This document shows positions 37,226-50,126 of a stretch of 64,000 bases of DNA, in pieces. Origin of the DNA: Blumeriella jaapii (lineage: Eukaryota > Ascomycota > Leotiomycetes > Helotiales > Drepanopezizaceae); assembly GCA_009599575.1 (NCBI GenBank), contig VWND01000050.1, forward strand, positions 62,001-126,000, given 5' to 3'. The position numbers were made by a program, and so were the translations under genes. Positions within the stretch are counted from its first letter, which is position 1; every line of letters starts with the position of its first letter. The notes under the pieces are model-generated. The model was not told the origin of the DNA and ran no database searches. It saw nothing but the letters and a program-made list of their open reading frames with translations.

Positions 37226-40200
37226 TAGGGATCATCACCAAACGGCCCATCCGAGCAGCGAGGTGTGCAGCGCTGCAGCGGTGCAGGGCTCGTGGAACCC
37301 CCGGACTAGGAAACCATCCCAGGACTGGACAGGACCGTATCTAGCATTCTCGGTACAGCACCGTTGGATGAAATGGTGTCTTCCAATGTTGATCACGGCA
37401 TCGACACGCCGGTGAGAGGTCGGGGTGCGGGATTTTCATCGAGACTCGCCTATTTGTTTGGTTCGGCTGGGTCGACTGTAGAGAGTCGGATCCGAGCCGG
37501 TCGGGGACAGTCCAGCCGGTATTCATTCGCAACACGTGTGTACCTACTACCTATGTACAGTGGTGTACTTACTCAAGATCCTTCGATCTAGATGTAGATG
37601 ATATCCAGACAGTCGGTCTAGATGGGCACTCCACTCCACTAGGCCTAGATCCCGCACCCTTTGCACCTTTCCGTCTCCATTTGCTTTCCTAATTGCACTA
37701 ATACGTGATACACATTCTGTTTCTAGAACCTTCATATACAACCGTATTTACTACTCTTTCTACCTACACACCGCCCCCACTGGTAATCTCGGACCGCAAG
37801 AGCACACACGCTTGCGTATCGACCGACCGCTCCATAGAAGCCATCTAGTCGTCGTATGAGAGTCTTCGCATCTGGGAGGCAAGCGCTCGATCCAGACCAC
37901 CGACGAAGTTGGGGCTTCACGGACCTCGCATCGACGCTTTGCCCCTTCCAGGCCCCATTCCACACGTCCACGGTGAGCCAGCCCATAATGCATCGCCAGC
38001 CGCGTCGTCCAACGGCGCGTGATGCGGTGCCGTCTCCTGGTGTGTGGGAACTATGGCGACAATCTATACAGCGGGTCAATCTAGCCTCAACATCTTGCCA
38101 CAGGGCCCTCGGATCCACGGCGGCTAGAAGTAGTCGGAAAGTAGTCGTTGTAATGGCCTCCGTTGTTGGTAAGCATAGATGTTCGGTTTGCTCCCTTGGC
38201 AAGCAAGCTATAACTATACAGTAGGTACCCGAATGCTTCCTTGTACAAGCGAGTAGAACGACCAATAGACTAGACCTTCATACAACATATAAAGCTTGTG
38301 TTTCGGTGCAGAATATGAATTGCCTTTTTGGCACCTGTCAATTCCGGCAACTGTCAAGCTGCACGTCGAGTGTCTCTCATGAACATCAAATCGACGCAGG
38401 TGGAGTCAATGCAGGTAGGTGTTCGTACATGCAGCACAGTACCTCGAATCCGTACAGTATTTACAAGACATCGGCATCTGTCCAATAGCACACGCCCAAA
38501 ATCGCCTCGAGAGGGAACTGCCAGACTTCATCAAAAGCAACTTTTGAATCACGGCTGTGCATAGCAAAGAGCCGACCAGGTCCAAGCTCTTTCAAGGGTT
38601 TGACTCAGAAAGTGCATATTTGACATAGATTACGAGGAGTCGGGAGGCAGTGTGGCCCTCGTCAGCCCCACATGGCAGACTCGTACAGTGCTGTACAGTA
38701 CTGTACAACTCCATCTCCCGTTGCAAGGCAACAGCAACAACAACAGTAACACAAACAGATAACAAGAGAGAAACCAAACATCGGAAAAAGAAAAGAGCGA
38801 GACCCTTGTACAAGAGAGTCATTGTCTATCCTCGCGTAGTACACAAAGGACCAGCCGACCCTCTTCGGCCCCCTCCCCCTTCTCGGATTCGCTACGAGAC
38901 GAGAGAAGAAGAAGAAGAAGAAGAAGAAGAAGGAGAAGGAGAAGAAGCAAGCGTCATCGACTGCACGCCTGGGGCCAATAAGCCGCGTTCGTGCTGTGCA
39001 GCGTCCGCTCTTCGGAATGCAAAGCGAAGCGGAAAAGCCGACATGACATGGGAGCGACCGAACGATGCAATGCTGACGCACTTACAAATTCTCCGCTCTC
39101 TTTAGGATCTCTTTCCACCAGCAAGCAGAGCAGTCTCAGATTCCGGCCTGGGGACCCACGCCCGCCTCCGCAGTGCCCGCGCCCCAGGTGGCGCTAGCAG
39201 TACCAGGAACCTATCCGTCGGGAAATATAGCTCGCGTCGTTCCATAATCAGATGGCCGATCGCCGATTTTGGCTGGCCGGCTGCCCCCTTTCGCTTGGAC
39301 GACCTGTCGGCAGCTGATGGAAGGGCTCGCTCGAACGTCTCCCAACCTTTGCCTGACCATGGCTGGCTGTGCGCGGCAGGGCGGCTAGCTGACTGTACCG
39401 GAAAGCATGGGCGGATACAGTCGAATGTAGAAGTATGTCGCCGGACTGCAGGGGCTGGTGACCCTCCTGTCAAGTTGTCACTCTCGCGCTTGTTGCACAT
39501 GGGTTCGAAGATGGAGAGTGCGGTTCTGGGATAGTCCTGAGCCGAAGTTGTCATGACTTTTTGTGGTCTTGCATCTTCGGGAATACATCTTTATACGTCC
39601 TTTATGCCAGCAAAGAGTCGTCAGTCTTTTGCCATCGGCCACGGCTCCGCGTTGGTGTAGAGGCTCGGTTGGGAGAAGGCGAGCAGCTCCCAGCTTCTAT
39701 CGACTTATCGACTGCTACTGTACAGTACATCATTAGGATCGGAACTGCCTATCTCGGCCGGCAGCGGTTGCACGATGTCTCGAGTACAAACGATGTAGTG
39801 TGATACAGTAAGACGCCCTGATCAAAACAATGGCAGGGAGCTGGGAAGATGTCCTCTCGCGGTCCCCTCTTCTGTTGGTGGAGACGTCAGTCAGTACAGA
39901 TATGACAAGTGGAGCGATGAGCTTGTCTCCTCTTAAGACAAGTTTCGACGAGTCCTATCGCGATGCCCCAATGTCTTATGTGTCAGCTGCCGCTCGACCA
40001 AGCTTCTGGTTCCGGTCATGACTTCGGCTTCTAGTTATCATCCCGAGCGCCTCAAAAGCGGGTGGATATGAAAGGAACACCACATGGGGATAATGAAAAG
40101 ATAGGACGTACAGTGTGTTACATTCGTCGTCGCGTGCTTGCTTCTGAGCATGCCAGATACTGTGGACAGCTTTGGCATTCTAGGTATGCGCAGCAATTTC

Positions 40201-40404
40201 AAAGGCAGAAACTGCAGACTCAAGAACACACTTACCTTTAGCTGCCTACGATCGCTCTTGTTTCTGTGGTCCGTACAGTCTATACTGATTGCCCCGCGTT
40301 AGAAGCTGTCTTCAAATTCGGGAGAAAGATAGTGTTTTTATGTGGCTTTATTGTAATGCATCAGCCTCGCTGTGCAGAGATGAAGTCAAGTCCGATACTC
40401 TATC

Positions 40405-43200
40405 CTAGATCTTTGATTCATCGTCTCGGTCTCTCTTTGCCGCGGTGCTGTCATCCACCTCCATTGTCTCTGGAGCTGGGATGACATTCGTTGTCAACTG
40501 CTCCTCTCTGTTAGGTACTTGACCGACCCTCCGCTCGGCTTCTGTAGTCACGGCGCCTGCCCGAGATTCAACCACAGTTTCCCGTGAAACTTCCTCCTTG
40601 CCTATCTCATCCCCGAATACATATTGCTCCAGCGACTTTTGCGTCTGCTCAAGACTGTCGTGTACTAGTATTCTATCGTAGTATCCTTCAGGGTTTGGCA
40701 GCTCACTTCTCTCACTGGCCTGAGAATCTTCTGCCAATGTCTCGGAGGACTTTTCTTCACGTCGAGAATGGATCGCAAGCCTCGGTGCAATTGGCGGCAC
40801 AATGATGATGTAGCGTGCATTAAACCCTTGGTCTTTTAATTGTTCGATTCCCTTTCGAGTAGTTAGTTGAGCATCTCTTGAGGAAAGACCAGAGGTGGGC
40901 GGTATACTTTGAGATCCTGATTCAGAAGAGGGATTTTTCCTTGAGCAACCAGAGCTTCCACGGCTTTCCGACTTGTACCAAAAAGCTTGCCGTCAATTTC
41001 TTTATGTACCAAGAATTGGTCTCCATCACGCATCACAGCGAATGTATCCCTGTCGACGAAATGATAGTCGATACCATCAATCTCTTTGCCCTCGGAAAGT
41101 TTTGTGGTGTGGGGGACTACCTTGGCCAAATACATTTCGTGGGTTTCGACGAGCCGGTTTATTAGTGTTTGATTACCAGCGTCGTCTTCACCGGACATCA
41201 CGATTGGGCGACAATCTGTCGGTAGTTTCTGACCTTCATCCTCGCTACCATTGACCGTACCTTCGGGTTGTCTTATGTCCTGGAATAGAATATCGATTTT
41301 GTCCGGTCGCTGGATGTTATCGAATACAGCTAGTTGAGATGCACTAGCAATTCGCTGCGCTCGCCAGCTTTTGCTCGCTTTTGACTCAATTGCCGCATTT
41401 TTCGACTCCTCGTCCATGGCCATCTCAATATCCATATCATCGAGCTCCATCTTGTTCTTGAAGCTGTTAACCGATGGAACTTGATATCTCGCTGGGTCTT
41501 TCAATCTATCCAAACCATTGCGCTTGCCGCCATCAGACAGAAATTTCAGATCGAGAGATCCGATTGGAGGATTTGGTCGTTGTCTCTTATTCGTGGTGGC
41601 CTTACGAGCCGAGAGTTTTGCGCTGGCATGTTCTTCAGGTGTAATCGATGGTCTCGCAATAGATGGGCAGTTCTCGATCTTCCAACGTGCCCAATTCTTG
41701 TCGCGTGAAAGCACAGTTTCCACCATGCGATGAAAGTAAGCACCTTCAAACCCCTGCTTCAGATATTCCGCGACAGATCTCTTCATCTCGGTGGCCCATT
41801 TCGTCTAGTGATGTTAGTGCGTGGTGTTTAGAAATAGTTCGTCGGAGATTCGAAAGCAGTGTATGAACAGTATAAATTTTCAACGTACATCTTCGTCGTC
41901 AAGTACCTGGTCCACATAGGTGACAGATTTGTTCGTGCCATCAGGTAGTGCCTTGAAGAGCTTCTCTTTTGCCTTGGCACTCAGAGAAAGCAAGAATTCC
42001 ATTACGATTAGGACTTGAACGATAATGTGTCTTCGAAATGAAAGATCGCTTATCTGTGAGTTCTGTTAGCCCCCAGACTGCCCTTCGTGCATAGTGATCT
42101 CGTACCTCTAATTCAAACAAATCTCTGCTGGTGAGATACTTGGGATTATAGGTGTCTGCAAGATCATCGTCCCCTTGACCACGCTTCCGTTTGGTTCCCC
42201 GCTTGCCTTCCTCGCTGGACTTGGTAGGCCTCCCGGAACTTTCCGATTGAACTGATCTAAACATTGTCATCGTAGCTTCTAGCCCTCTCTTGAACCCCGA
42301 GAAACTGGTCTTGTCAAAGAGCGTCTTGGGCTGGCTAAAGCTATGTTGCAACGACCAGAATACAGGATACAAGTCGTCCATGTTCATTGTCTTTTCGGTC
42401 TTTGAAAAAGTGACGCCTTTCGAGATTTTCGACAATTCTTCGCCGGATTTCTTAATGCTGCCATCTGGAAGCAACTCTGATTTCGGGTCCACGTCCATCT
42501 GCTCTGCATCGGCCTGTTGCTGGTGTGGGAGCACATCGAAAGCCGTTACATTTTCGGTATGATACTCGCCTCGAAGGTTTACTGAACTCTTGTCGCCTAA
42601 GGGGAAACTCTGAAACAGGAATATGAACACACGCCCGCAGAACGCTGTATCCTCAGCCCGGGAAAGCCGCCGTAGCAGCTCGTTGCAGCTTCTAAGAATG
42701 ACTAAATTCTTCTTGTCAAAGTCCTTCGCTATTATACGTTCTCGTCGTGACTCTAGGTAGTCAAATATCTTCCGACAGCCGGCAACCGTTTGGCTGTCCA
42801 AGAGCTCCTCAACAAGCCAAAGCATTACTGCCGGCTCCGTCCTGTCCTCGTGGGAAAGAATGGCTGTGATGTCCAAGAGATTCCATACGTTGACGAAGGA
42901 GGGCGAATCTATTGCTGTGGAGGCCTACGGAAGGTCAGATTTGAGCTCCAGTGTTGGTACCGATGTGTAGCTCACAAGTAAGTTGCTGAAGCATTCGCGG
43001 GCCGCAGTCTCAATCGCATGCTTTTTTGAATCGGATGCAGTTGCTGGGGGAAACACCGAATCGATCTGTGCGAAAAGTTCGGCGAAGTCGGTTTTGTTCA
43101 ATGGCGGCTCAATCGTGCTCGTCGGCTTGACCACCAAGGCCTTCGCCAGTATCTCCTCCAAAAGCTTCCCGCAACCCTCCACCATTTGTGCCGTCGCCAT
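40405..43200 (-). CDS. THOC1: THO complex subunit 1 (Hpr1/THOC1) fused to a guanylate-kinase-like domain
   Basis: THO/TREX subunit coupling transcription elongation to mRNA packaging and export, with an unexpected C-terminal extension. Exons on the minus strand: 43200-42976, 42924-42106, 42053-41889, 41804-40908, 40851-40405; five exons in frame, 850 residues. Residues about 20-420 match the THOC1 core (WLVEELLDSQTVAGCRKIFD, RSCNELLRRLSRAEDTAFCG, NPKYLTSRDLFELE). From about residue 602 the protein reads as guanylate kinase: RPIVMSGEDDAGNQT in the P-loop position, HTTK, DGIDYHFVDRDTF, KLFGTSRKAVEALVAQGK, then across the last intron (40907-40852, GTATAC..AAAG) NQDLK joins GIEQLKDQGFNARYIIIVPP and YDRILVHDSLEQTQKSLEQY. 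The P-loop Lys is Asn, so kinase activity is unlikely. The tail is acidic and Lys/Asp-rich. Both halves are confident; whether relatives share the fusion I cannot tell. Confidence 0.92.
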
Positions 43201-43513
43201 GGTCGCAGTATGATATGTGCCAGTCTCAGATGCGCGCAACAGTAGGAACGCAGAGCACGCGCACGCGCCGTTATAAGTTGTCGTAGGGGGACGTCTTTGG
43301 TTGAAGCTTGAGAATTTGTCGTCAGGAACGGGGAAGGCAGCTCGGAGACAGGGCTGCCAGCCGCGTTACGTAGCGCGATACTAGCGGCATTCAACCTTAA
43401 TTTTGGTAGCCGTGCTTCTTGCTATTTACAACCGACCGACCGACTTGATGCGCGTCGCCGCTTGATCGTGTTGCGCTGTCCGCCTTAACACGATTTCCAC
43501 GACATCCCACGAT
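43201..43513. promoter_or_regulatory. Divergent THO1 / Aquarius promoter
   Basis: 313 bp separate the two starts, so both genes must use overlapping control DNA. GACCGACCGAC lies at 43433-43443; no further known site is claimed. Co-expression of the two RNA-processing genes is inference. Confidence 0.5.
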
Positions 43514-46500
43514 ATGGCGCCGAGATCAAGAGTCAAAGAAGATGCGCGGCGGGAAGCAGAGCACGGGCATGCGGCGGGCGAGGCGGATGGGCAAAGCTCT
43601 TTTGAAGAAATTGCCCGATTGCATTGGCTGAAGGCCAGCAAGAAAAAGGCAGCGAAGGTCAAGGTGAAGCCGGATGTCTTGAAACATGAAATATGGGATG
43701 TGCTCGAGAAGGACGATTTCTCGTTCAAGTCTCTTCTCGCTCTGGAGAATTTGCAGATCCTCGAAAGGTAGACCGGGCTCGAAACGTTTACTGTATCTAC
43801 TAACTCGGTACAGCTATCTCTGGCCAGGCTACTCCGAAGATGCCTCCAATTTCCACGTCCTTCTCATCGTGTTGATCTCCAATGTAAGAACGAAAGAACA
43901 TTTGCCAACATGGGGTAAGAAACCTGTATTCTCCAGCGAAAAGTACCAATCTCACTCGTCACAGAGATCTTTGCAGACAACCCATCAGAGTTCTCTGCAC
44001 TCTTTCGCAGGATCCTCTCGATGACTCTCGATACCACACTCTCCGCGACAATCCGTACCCATCTCCTTTCGTTTATCATAAGCTCTTTTCAGTCGCTGGA
44101 CAGTGGAATTGTGAGAAAAGAATGCGCTCCGCTTGTGTCCATCTCAATATGGCACAATATATCTACAGAAGGGAAGCGGGATCGGAAGCTGGACCAGACT
44201 GTGCAGTTGAGAAAAGCTTGGAGGGCTGCAGGGAAGCGTTACGACGCAGCAGATAATGCGACAAAAGCTCGACTTCGGTTTGAGAGGTCATGGTTTTTAA
44301 CGCTTGTATTGGACTTTTTCAACCAACTATACGATGAGAAGATCAAGCCTGGTGAGTCCGCTTGCTATAGGGGTGTTGAATAAGCTAAAGTTGAACTAGA
44401 AAACCTTCGGTATTGCGAACGTTTCATTGAGTTCCTGTCAGATTTGCAAAGCCAACTTCCCACCCGTCGATACATCAACACACTTCTTCAAGATCTCAAC
44501 ACGATTACAGCCATCCGGATGTCCCCGGCATTTAATGATGAAGAGAATGGCCTTTTGCGGGACTTGTATGTTTTGTTTAAGCACTATACTCACTTTTCTA
44601 TCGACGACCATACTGGCATTCAGCATACTCACGCTGAAGCCTACGAGAGACATTGCGCGATTCTTGCTACTCTGCAGCGAACAGCTCTCAAGCATTTCAA
44701 GGAGAAATTGACAATCTTAGCCTTGTCAAATTATGGATCTATTGAGAAGCGTACGGAGCTTGAGGGTCACCTTGAAGCCCTCACGGATGAAGAAATCGTC
44801 CAACTTTGTGATCTGCTAGATTTCCGCACCTCCTATCCATCCTCGACGAAAGTTGTAGCAGAGCGAAAGCTTCTCACCGAAGTGCTCCTCTCTGGACACG
44901 AGAAGCGAAGGACCTTTCAGGAGACCGCACGTGATCTCAGCATACTGCCGACAGAGGTCACTCTCTTTGAACCAGCGCTACTAAGGAACGACAATTACAA
45001 CGGCTCGCAACCTTTGGCCATTCCAAAACTGAACCTTCAATACCTCACAGTTGGCGATTTTCTATGGCGATCATTCATCCTCCATCGTAGCGAATCCTTC
45101 TACGAAATCAGGAAGCACATCGAAGACGTCGTACAAAGGCTGCGTCCTTCAACGAACAATCTCGGTCAGATTGATTTTGGAGGATTTTCAAGAATGGCTT
45201 TGCCAATTACGAAGCCCACGTAAGCTCACAACTTAAGAGTCTTGAGAATGAGCTAACATCGTGCAGAATTCTCGAAGTTGTTCCGCCTCTTGTTGGACAT
45301 AGTAATCCTTCTGCAGTTCGGGCTGAGATATCGCTGGATGTCAGTCGTCTTGCTGACAATGTTCGTCGAGAGTGGGAATCACTTCGGCCTGATGATGTTA
45401 TATTCTTATTGACTGTTCAGGCTCCTGATACCACACAGATGGTTACTAACGGAAGTGCGACTTCTTCTGACGCCCAAAAGCTGGGTCTGAAATATGTGCG
45501 AGCTGCTGAAGTGACCCAAGTCCTGGATGACAAAGGCCGTTCACTGCGAGATCAGCATGCGCATAACAGCCATGGGCGACCTCGACTTAGAAGATTGCAA
45601 GTCAAGCTTGATGCAGCCATGTACAAAGCAGATCAAGAGAGGGTCGCGAGTGGAAACCGGATATCTACGAAAGCTTGAATGTTATCGTACGTCGCAGAGG
45701 TCGGGAGAATAACTTCAAACCGATTTTGGAATCGATTCAGAGTCTCACATTATCTGATGTCCCTCTTGCTTCCTGGCTACATGAAGTCTTTCTGGGCTAC
45801 GGAGATCCGGCAGGGGCGAACTACACCCATCTCGCCAATCAGATCAAGAAGGTGAACTATCGAGATACTTTCCTCGACTGGCAGCATTTAATAGAGAGCC
45901 TACCGGGCAAGACGATAGAGCCAGGTGAAGATGCTGAAGGTAGCTTCGGGCCACCATACGTTTTACAGATGGGTCCAAAAGCTGAGGCACCTGCTACTGT
46001 CAAGTCGTCGAAAAAGCGTCGTCGTGATGCTGAACCTGTGCCACAAGTCCAGCCGCAGTCCGTCGAAGTTTCTACCTACAAGTCTCCAAATACTGGACCG
46101 TATCCTATGGATGCCCCGAAATTAAATCAGGTGCGATTCACGCCCACTCAAGTGGAAGCAATTGTCTCGGGAACACAGCCAGGACTTACCGTAATTGTTG
46201 GCCCTCCAGGAACGGGGAAGACCGATGTCGCAACTCAGATCATCAATAACATCTACCACAACTTCCCTGAGCAACGAACTTTATTGATTGCACATAGTAA
46301 CCAGGCTCTTAATCAGCTTTTTCAAAAAATTGTGGCATTGGACATCGACGAGCGGCATTTGCTCCGTTTAGGACATGGCGAGGAAGACCTTGACACCGAA
46401 GCCAACTTCAGTAAGCATGGAAGGGTCGAGTCGTTCTTCGATAACCGAGACGGATTTCTTCAAGAAGTCAATCGACTTGCTGCCAACTTCGATGCACCGG

Positions 46501-48097
46501 GAGCGCATGGTTCATCGGCTGAAACTGCTCTGTACTTTAACTCGGTCTATGTTCTACCTGCTTGGACAAAGTTTGAGGAGTTTTCCAAGTCACCGGACGC
46601 CACCTCGCAATCTATTGTAGAGGCTTTCCCGTTCCACTACTATTTCTCCAATGCGCCCCAGCCTCTGTTCCCAGCTGATGCGGAGAAGGACGATGTCTTG
46701 GACATCGCCAATGGCTGCTATCACCATATCAAGAAGATCTTCGAGGAACTGTCAGATCTTCGTCCTTTCGAGATTTTGAGGAGAGATCGTGACAAGGCGA
46801 ATTATCTTCTGACTAATGAGGCGCGCATCATTGCAATGACATCGACGCATGCAGCCATGAGGAGAAGGGAAATCTCCGGCCTGGGCTTTCATTACGATAA
46901 CGTGATAATGGAAGAGGCTGCTCAGATCACAGAGATTGAAAATTTTCTACCGCTGGCTTTACAAAATCCTAAAAACGGACAGATGCCTTTACAGCGAGTG
47001 GTTCTGTGCGGCGACCACTTCCAAAATTCCCCCGTCATTCAAAACCTTGCTTTTCGACAATATGCCAACCTGGAACAGTCTCTCTTTTCCCGCCTCGTCC
47101 GGCTGGGTGTTCCGACGGTCAACCTGGATCAGCAAGGCCGAGCCCGACCTTCAATAGCTTCGTTGTACTCATGGCGTTATCAAAATCTCGACAACTTACC
47201 TCTGACTTTATCGTTGCCAGAATTCCAAGCTGCGAACGCTGGCTTTAAATACGATTATCAGTTCGTTCAGGTGCCTGATTACAAAGGGAAAGGGGAGACA
47301 GAGCCAACGCCACATTTTATCCAGAACTTGGGAGAAGCAGAGTATGCTGTCGCCATTTACCAGTACATGCGGCTATTAGGTTATCCCGCTGCCAAGATCA
47401 GTATTCTTGCTACATATGCTGGTCAGCGCGCTCTGATAAAGGATGTGCTTACTCACAGATGTGCCAAAAATACCCTGTTCGGGCTTCCTAAGATTGTCAC
47501 TACCGTCGACAAGTACCAGGGAGAGCAAAATGACTGTAAGTTCCAAACAACCTTATCTTATAGAGTGATAGCTAACTAGATTTAGACGTCATCCTTTCTC
47601 TGACCCGTACATCCCGTGTCGGTTACCTGCGAGACGTCCGACGTCTCACAGTGGCACTCTCGCGTGCACGTCTGGGGTTGTACATTCTTGGTCGACGTGA
47701 GGTCTTCGAAACCTGCACTGAGCTCAAGCCGGCCTTCGATATAATCTTGAAGAGGCCAGACACGCTGCAGCTTGTCACCGGCGAACTATGGCCAAGTCAG
47801 AGGATTCTGAAGGATGAAGAAGAATCAGACGTTCCAGGGCAGACCGAGATGGTGAGCGTGGAACATCTGGGGCAATATGTCTTTGACATGACGAATGCAA
47901 AGGTGGCACAGCTGAGAGCCGAGAGAGGTCTGCCTGAAGCTGCTGGCCCGTTGCTGGCAATCGAGGCCGGTGATGAGGTTGTGGGCAATGTGGCCGCGGA
48001 AGAAGGATATTTAGACGAGGAGCTGGATATGGTCGAGGAAGACGTTGAGGGGGAGGCGGATGAAGAACCTAAAGCTGAAAGCGGCGATGATGAATGA
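43514..48097 (+). CDS. AQR: Aquarius/Cwf11-type spliceosomal RNA helicase (with one-base frame slip)
   Basis: SF1 helicase orthologous to human Aquarius (intron-binding complex) and S. pombe Cwf11, acting in the spliceosome. Exons 43514-43767, 43814-43914, 43965-44351, 44400-45219, 45267-47535, 47586-48097; about 1447 residues, near the 1485 of human AQR. The N-terminal armadillo-like region starts EEIARLHWL..PDVLKHEIWD and includes ESYLWPGYSEDASNFHVLLI. The helicase part has the Q-like FTPTQVEAIVSG, Walker A GPPGTGKTD, IIMEEAAQ-type motif II (VIMEEAAQITE), LCGDHFQN (the + strand reads LCGDHFQNSPV), DQQGRARPSIASLYSWRY, VDKYQGEQND and ALSRARLGLYILGR. The frame slips at AAA 45654-45656: upstream ..KADQERVASG, downstream ..PDIYESLNVIVRRRGRENNF; one more A restores the family sequence. 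The C-terminus is Glu-rich. Very sure of identity. Confidence 0.95.
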
Positions 48098-49418
48098 GCC
48101 ACTCTCATGTATGAATTATATCAACATCCGTACATAGTACGCGGGCGTAAGCTAAAATGATACCAACTAGAACGACCTTACTGTTCTGTACCGAAAGTTG
48201 CACGATCACCTGATTGTTTTTCTAATTGATAAGACATGAGAGCTACATGGCCACTTCAGGCTAGAGTATCCTCTCTATCGTCTGTCTGGTCGACTTCGTC
48301 TCAATGGAAAGTCAATCCTTCGTTGGCTCATTGCAAACACACAAACACTTTTTGGCTTGGTACCTGCTCAATAGCAAAGAAAACCCAACAGAGCACACAG
48401 GTTGATAATCTAATTACAAAAAGAGTGTCACTTGCCATTATTATTATGACCCATTTACTTAATTAGTACCATAAATTTGAACAAAAATTGGGAGGCCAGG
48501 ATGGATCTTTATCCGGTGGATAATGATCTTCCCGGCCGAGGACCTCAACCAGATTCGAACCCGTATCTCACAGGACTCGTAAAACTAATTTACTCTAAAC
48601 TTCGGCGGTGACTGCGAGTGCTATCAATTTTACCATGAAATAAATTTTTGCGTGATGATAGGTTTTTAGCGTGTGTCGCTATTTGTAGTAGCGCTTGAGA
48701 TCTCACAGCAACTTCAAACACTCCCCTCCCCCTCAAGACTACAATTCACAATTCAAATGTGGAAGGACTAGGTGTGAAGATATTTGAAGATTCCTAGGCC
48801 CCACATGCTTCTTTTTGCAGATGCCATACAATTCCCGAAAGCTTCGGAGAATCGAATGGTAGACTCAATTCATAATTGAATCGCATTTTATTCAAGTTCA
48901 TGCCTCCCAAAATCCAGTGGTCTGTCTGGGCTTTGTTGACTACCTCAAGGGCTCGCTCGCTTACACTCCTTACAATCCTTGCCCCACAGCCGTACACCTC
49001 GACCCAATCAAAACGGCCCGCTCCCTCCTCAATCAGATAGCCACATTCAAGGATCAACCAGGCCTACCAAAACTCCTCTCGTCGAGAAACAAACCATGAC
49101 ACCGGTGGATATCTCTCCAACTTTCTCCAACTTTAGATAACGGTGCAAGTTATCTTTCCGAAGTTTGATCCGGATTCTAGCGACGAAGGCAACTCGTCCC
49201 ATCGGACATGTGATCGTACCAGGGTGCAACAATCATCAACCTTTCTTTGCTAGCATCGCTTCTACACGCTTCTTGAAATGCCTCTTAGGAGATATTCCCA
49301 TTCCAGCGAACATTATTCTGGCACCAAATTTTGTAACGATGCCATAGGTCGGATCCCTGGGCTACCCATAGTATTAGCTATCGTTCTAAACGCGTATAGT
49401 GTTCGGCGATGAAGTAAT
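48098..49418. other. Transition region without supported genes
   Basis: Normal-GC to moderately AT-rich DNA after the last housekeeping gene. A tRNA-like but mispaired segment lies near 48530-48610. The open frame at 48794-49057 (-) is short and unsupported; it may be a gene fragment. Confidence 0.4.
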
Positions 49419-50126
49419 TCAAAGGCCGGTGAGAATCACCAAACAGTGAGATCGAGACTTGAGATAGCTCAGGAGTGGAATGGTACGCACTGTTTGACAT
49501 GTGCCTTGCCCATTGGCCTGGTCACCGATCAGGTTTGTAAGACACGAATTTCCCGGAGGACAATTTGTATCGCTGTAACAAGATCCGTTATCACAAGAGA
49601 CAGTATCAAGGTCGGTGCATTCATCGGCTCCTGATATATCCTGGAAACATTTGCAGGCACCGAGCCCATCTCCCTCGCCACAGAATGTATCTACGTCGTG
49701 TGTGTAGCTTGTAGAGCTGAGGGTGGCAGCGCTAGATGTTGACTTGGTGGCAGCGGAGGTTTCCTGTATGATAACGGTTGATGTCGCTTTACTTGTCACG
49801 AAGTTTGTAATTGTAGTCGTTGAAGTGGTTGAAGTCTGGAAAGACGAAGTTGAGGAGTGGACCTGCTGGGACTTTGGTTAGGAAGCAGGCACTAATTTAA
49901 ATTTTGGATACGGACGTACGGCTGTTGTGTAGGCTGGGATCTTTTGCAGCTGAGCAGCTTGCTGAAGCTTGGAATGTTCGTTACCCCCCCTTTGAGCAGC
50001 AAGAGCCATAACGGTAGTAGTGGATGTAGTAGATGTAGTCATGAGAACAGTCGTGGTCTGGTCAACGGTAGACGTGGCGAGGAAGACTGCTGTGGTAGAT
50101 GTGACCATTTTCGACGTCTGTGCCAA
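49419..50126 (-). CDS. Possible Ser/Thr-rich, Cys-rich small protein; ends unresolved
   Basis: I do not recognise this gene. Two open segments join across a plausible intron (49919-49873, GTACGT..CCTAACC..CCAG) as ..AYTTA and QVHSSTSSF... The first part is almost wholly Ser/Thr/Val (TTTVLMTTSTTSTTTVM); the second ends in a cysteine-rich module (FCGEGDGLGACKC, ECTDLDTVSCDNGSC, DTNCPPGNSC, GQGTC), nine Cys in about 65 residues, as in fungal wall-anchored or secreted proteins. The first ATG in frame is near 50108, but the open frame extends further and no signal peptide is visible, so the start, and a possible short last exon after CQT (donor GTGCGT), are undetermined. It lies at the edge of the transposon-rich block. 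It could be a decaying gene. Confidence 0.4.

Larger units (their letters stand above)
36482..40404. other. Gene-free region between LON-RING and THO1 genes
   Basis: 3.9 kb without a supported gene. It holds a repeated CATGTACATACAG/CATGTACCTACAG stretch (37110-37225), GTACTGTAC motifs (38690-38707, 39717-39729), and a GAAGAA tract (38905-38946). The right part is the 3' flank of THO1 and the left the promoter of the LON-RING gene. None of the short open frames shows splice signals or known domains. Confidence 0.5.

Noticed and set aside
48525..48620. tRNA-like sequence (minus strand) with GGGTTCGAATC B-box match
   Set aside because: Acceptor and anticodon stems do not pair; at most a tRNA relic.
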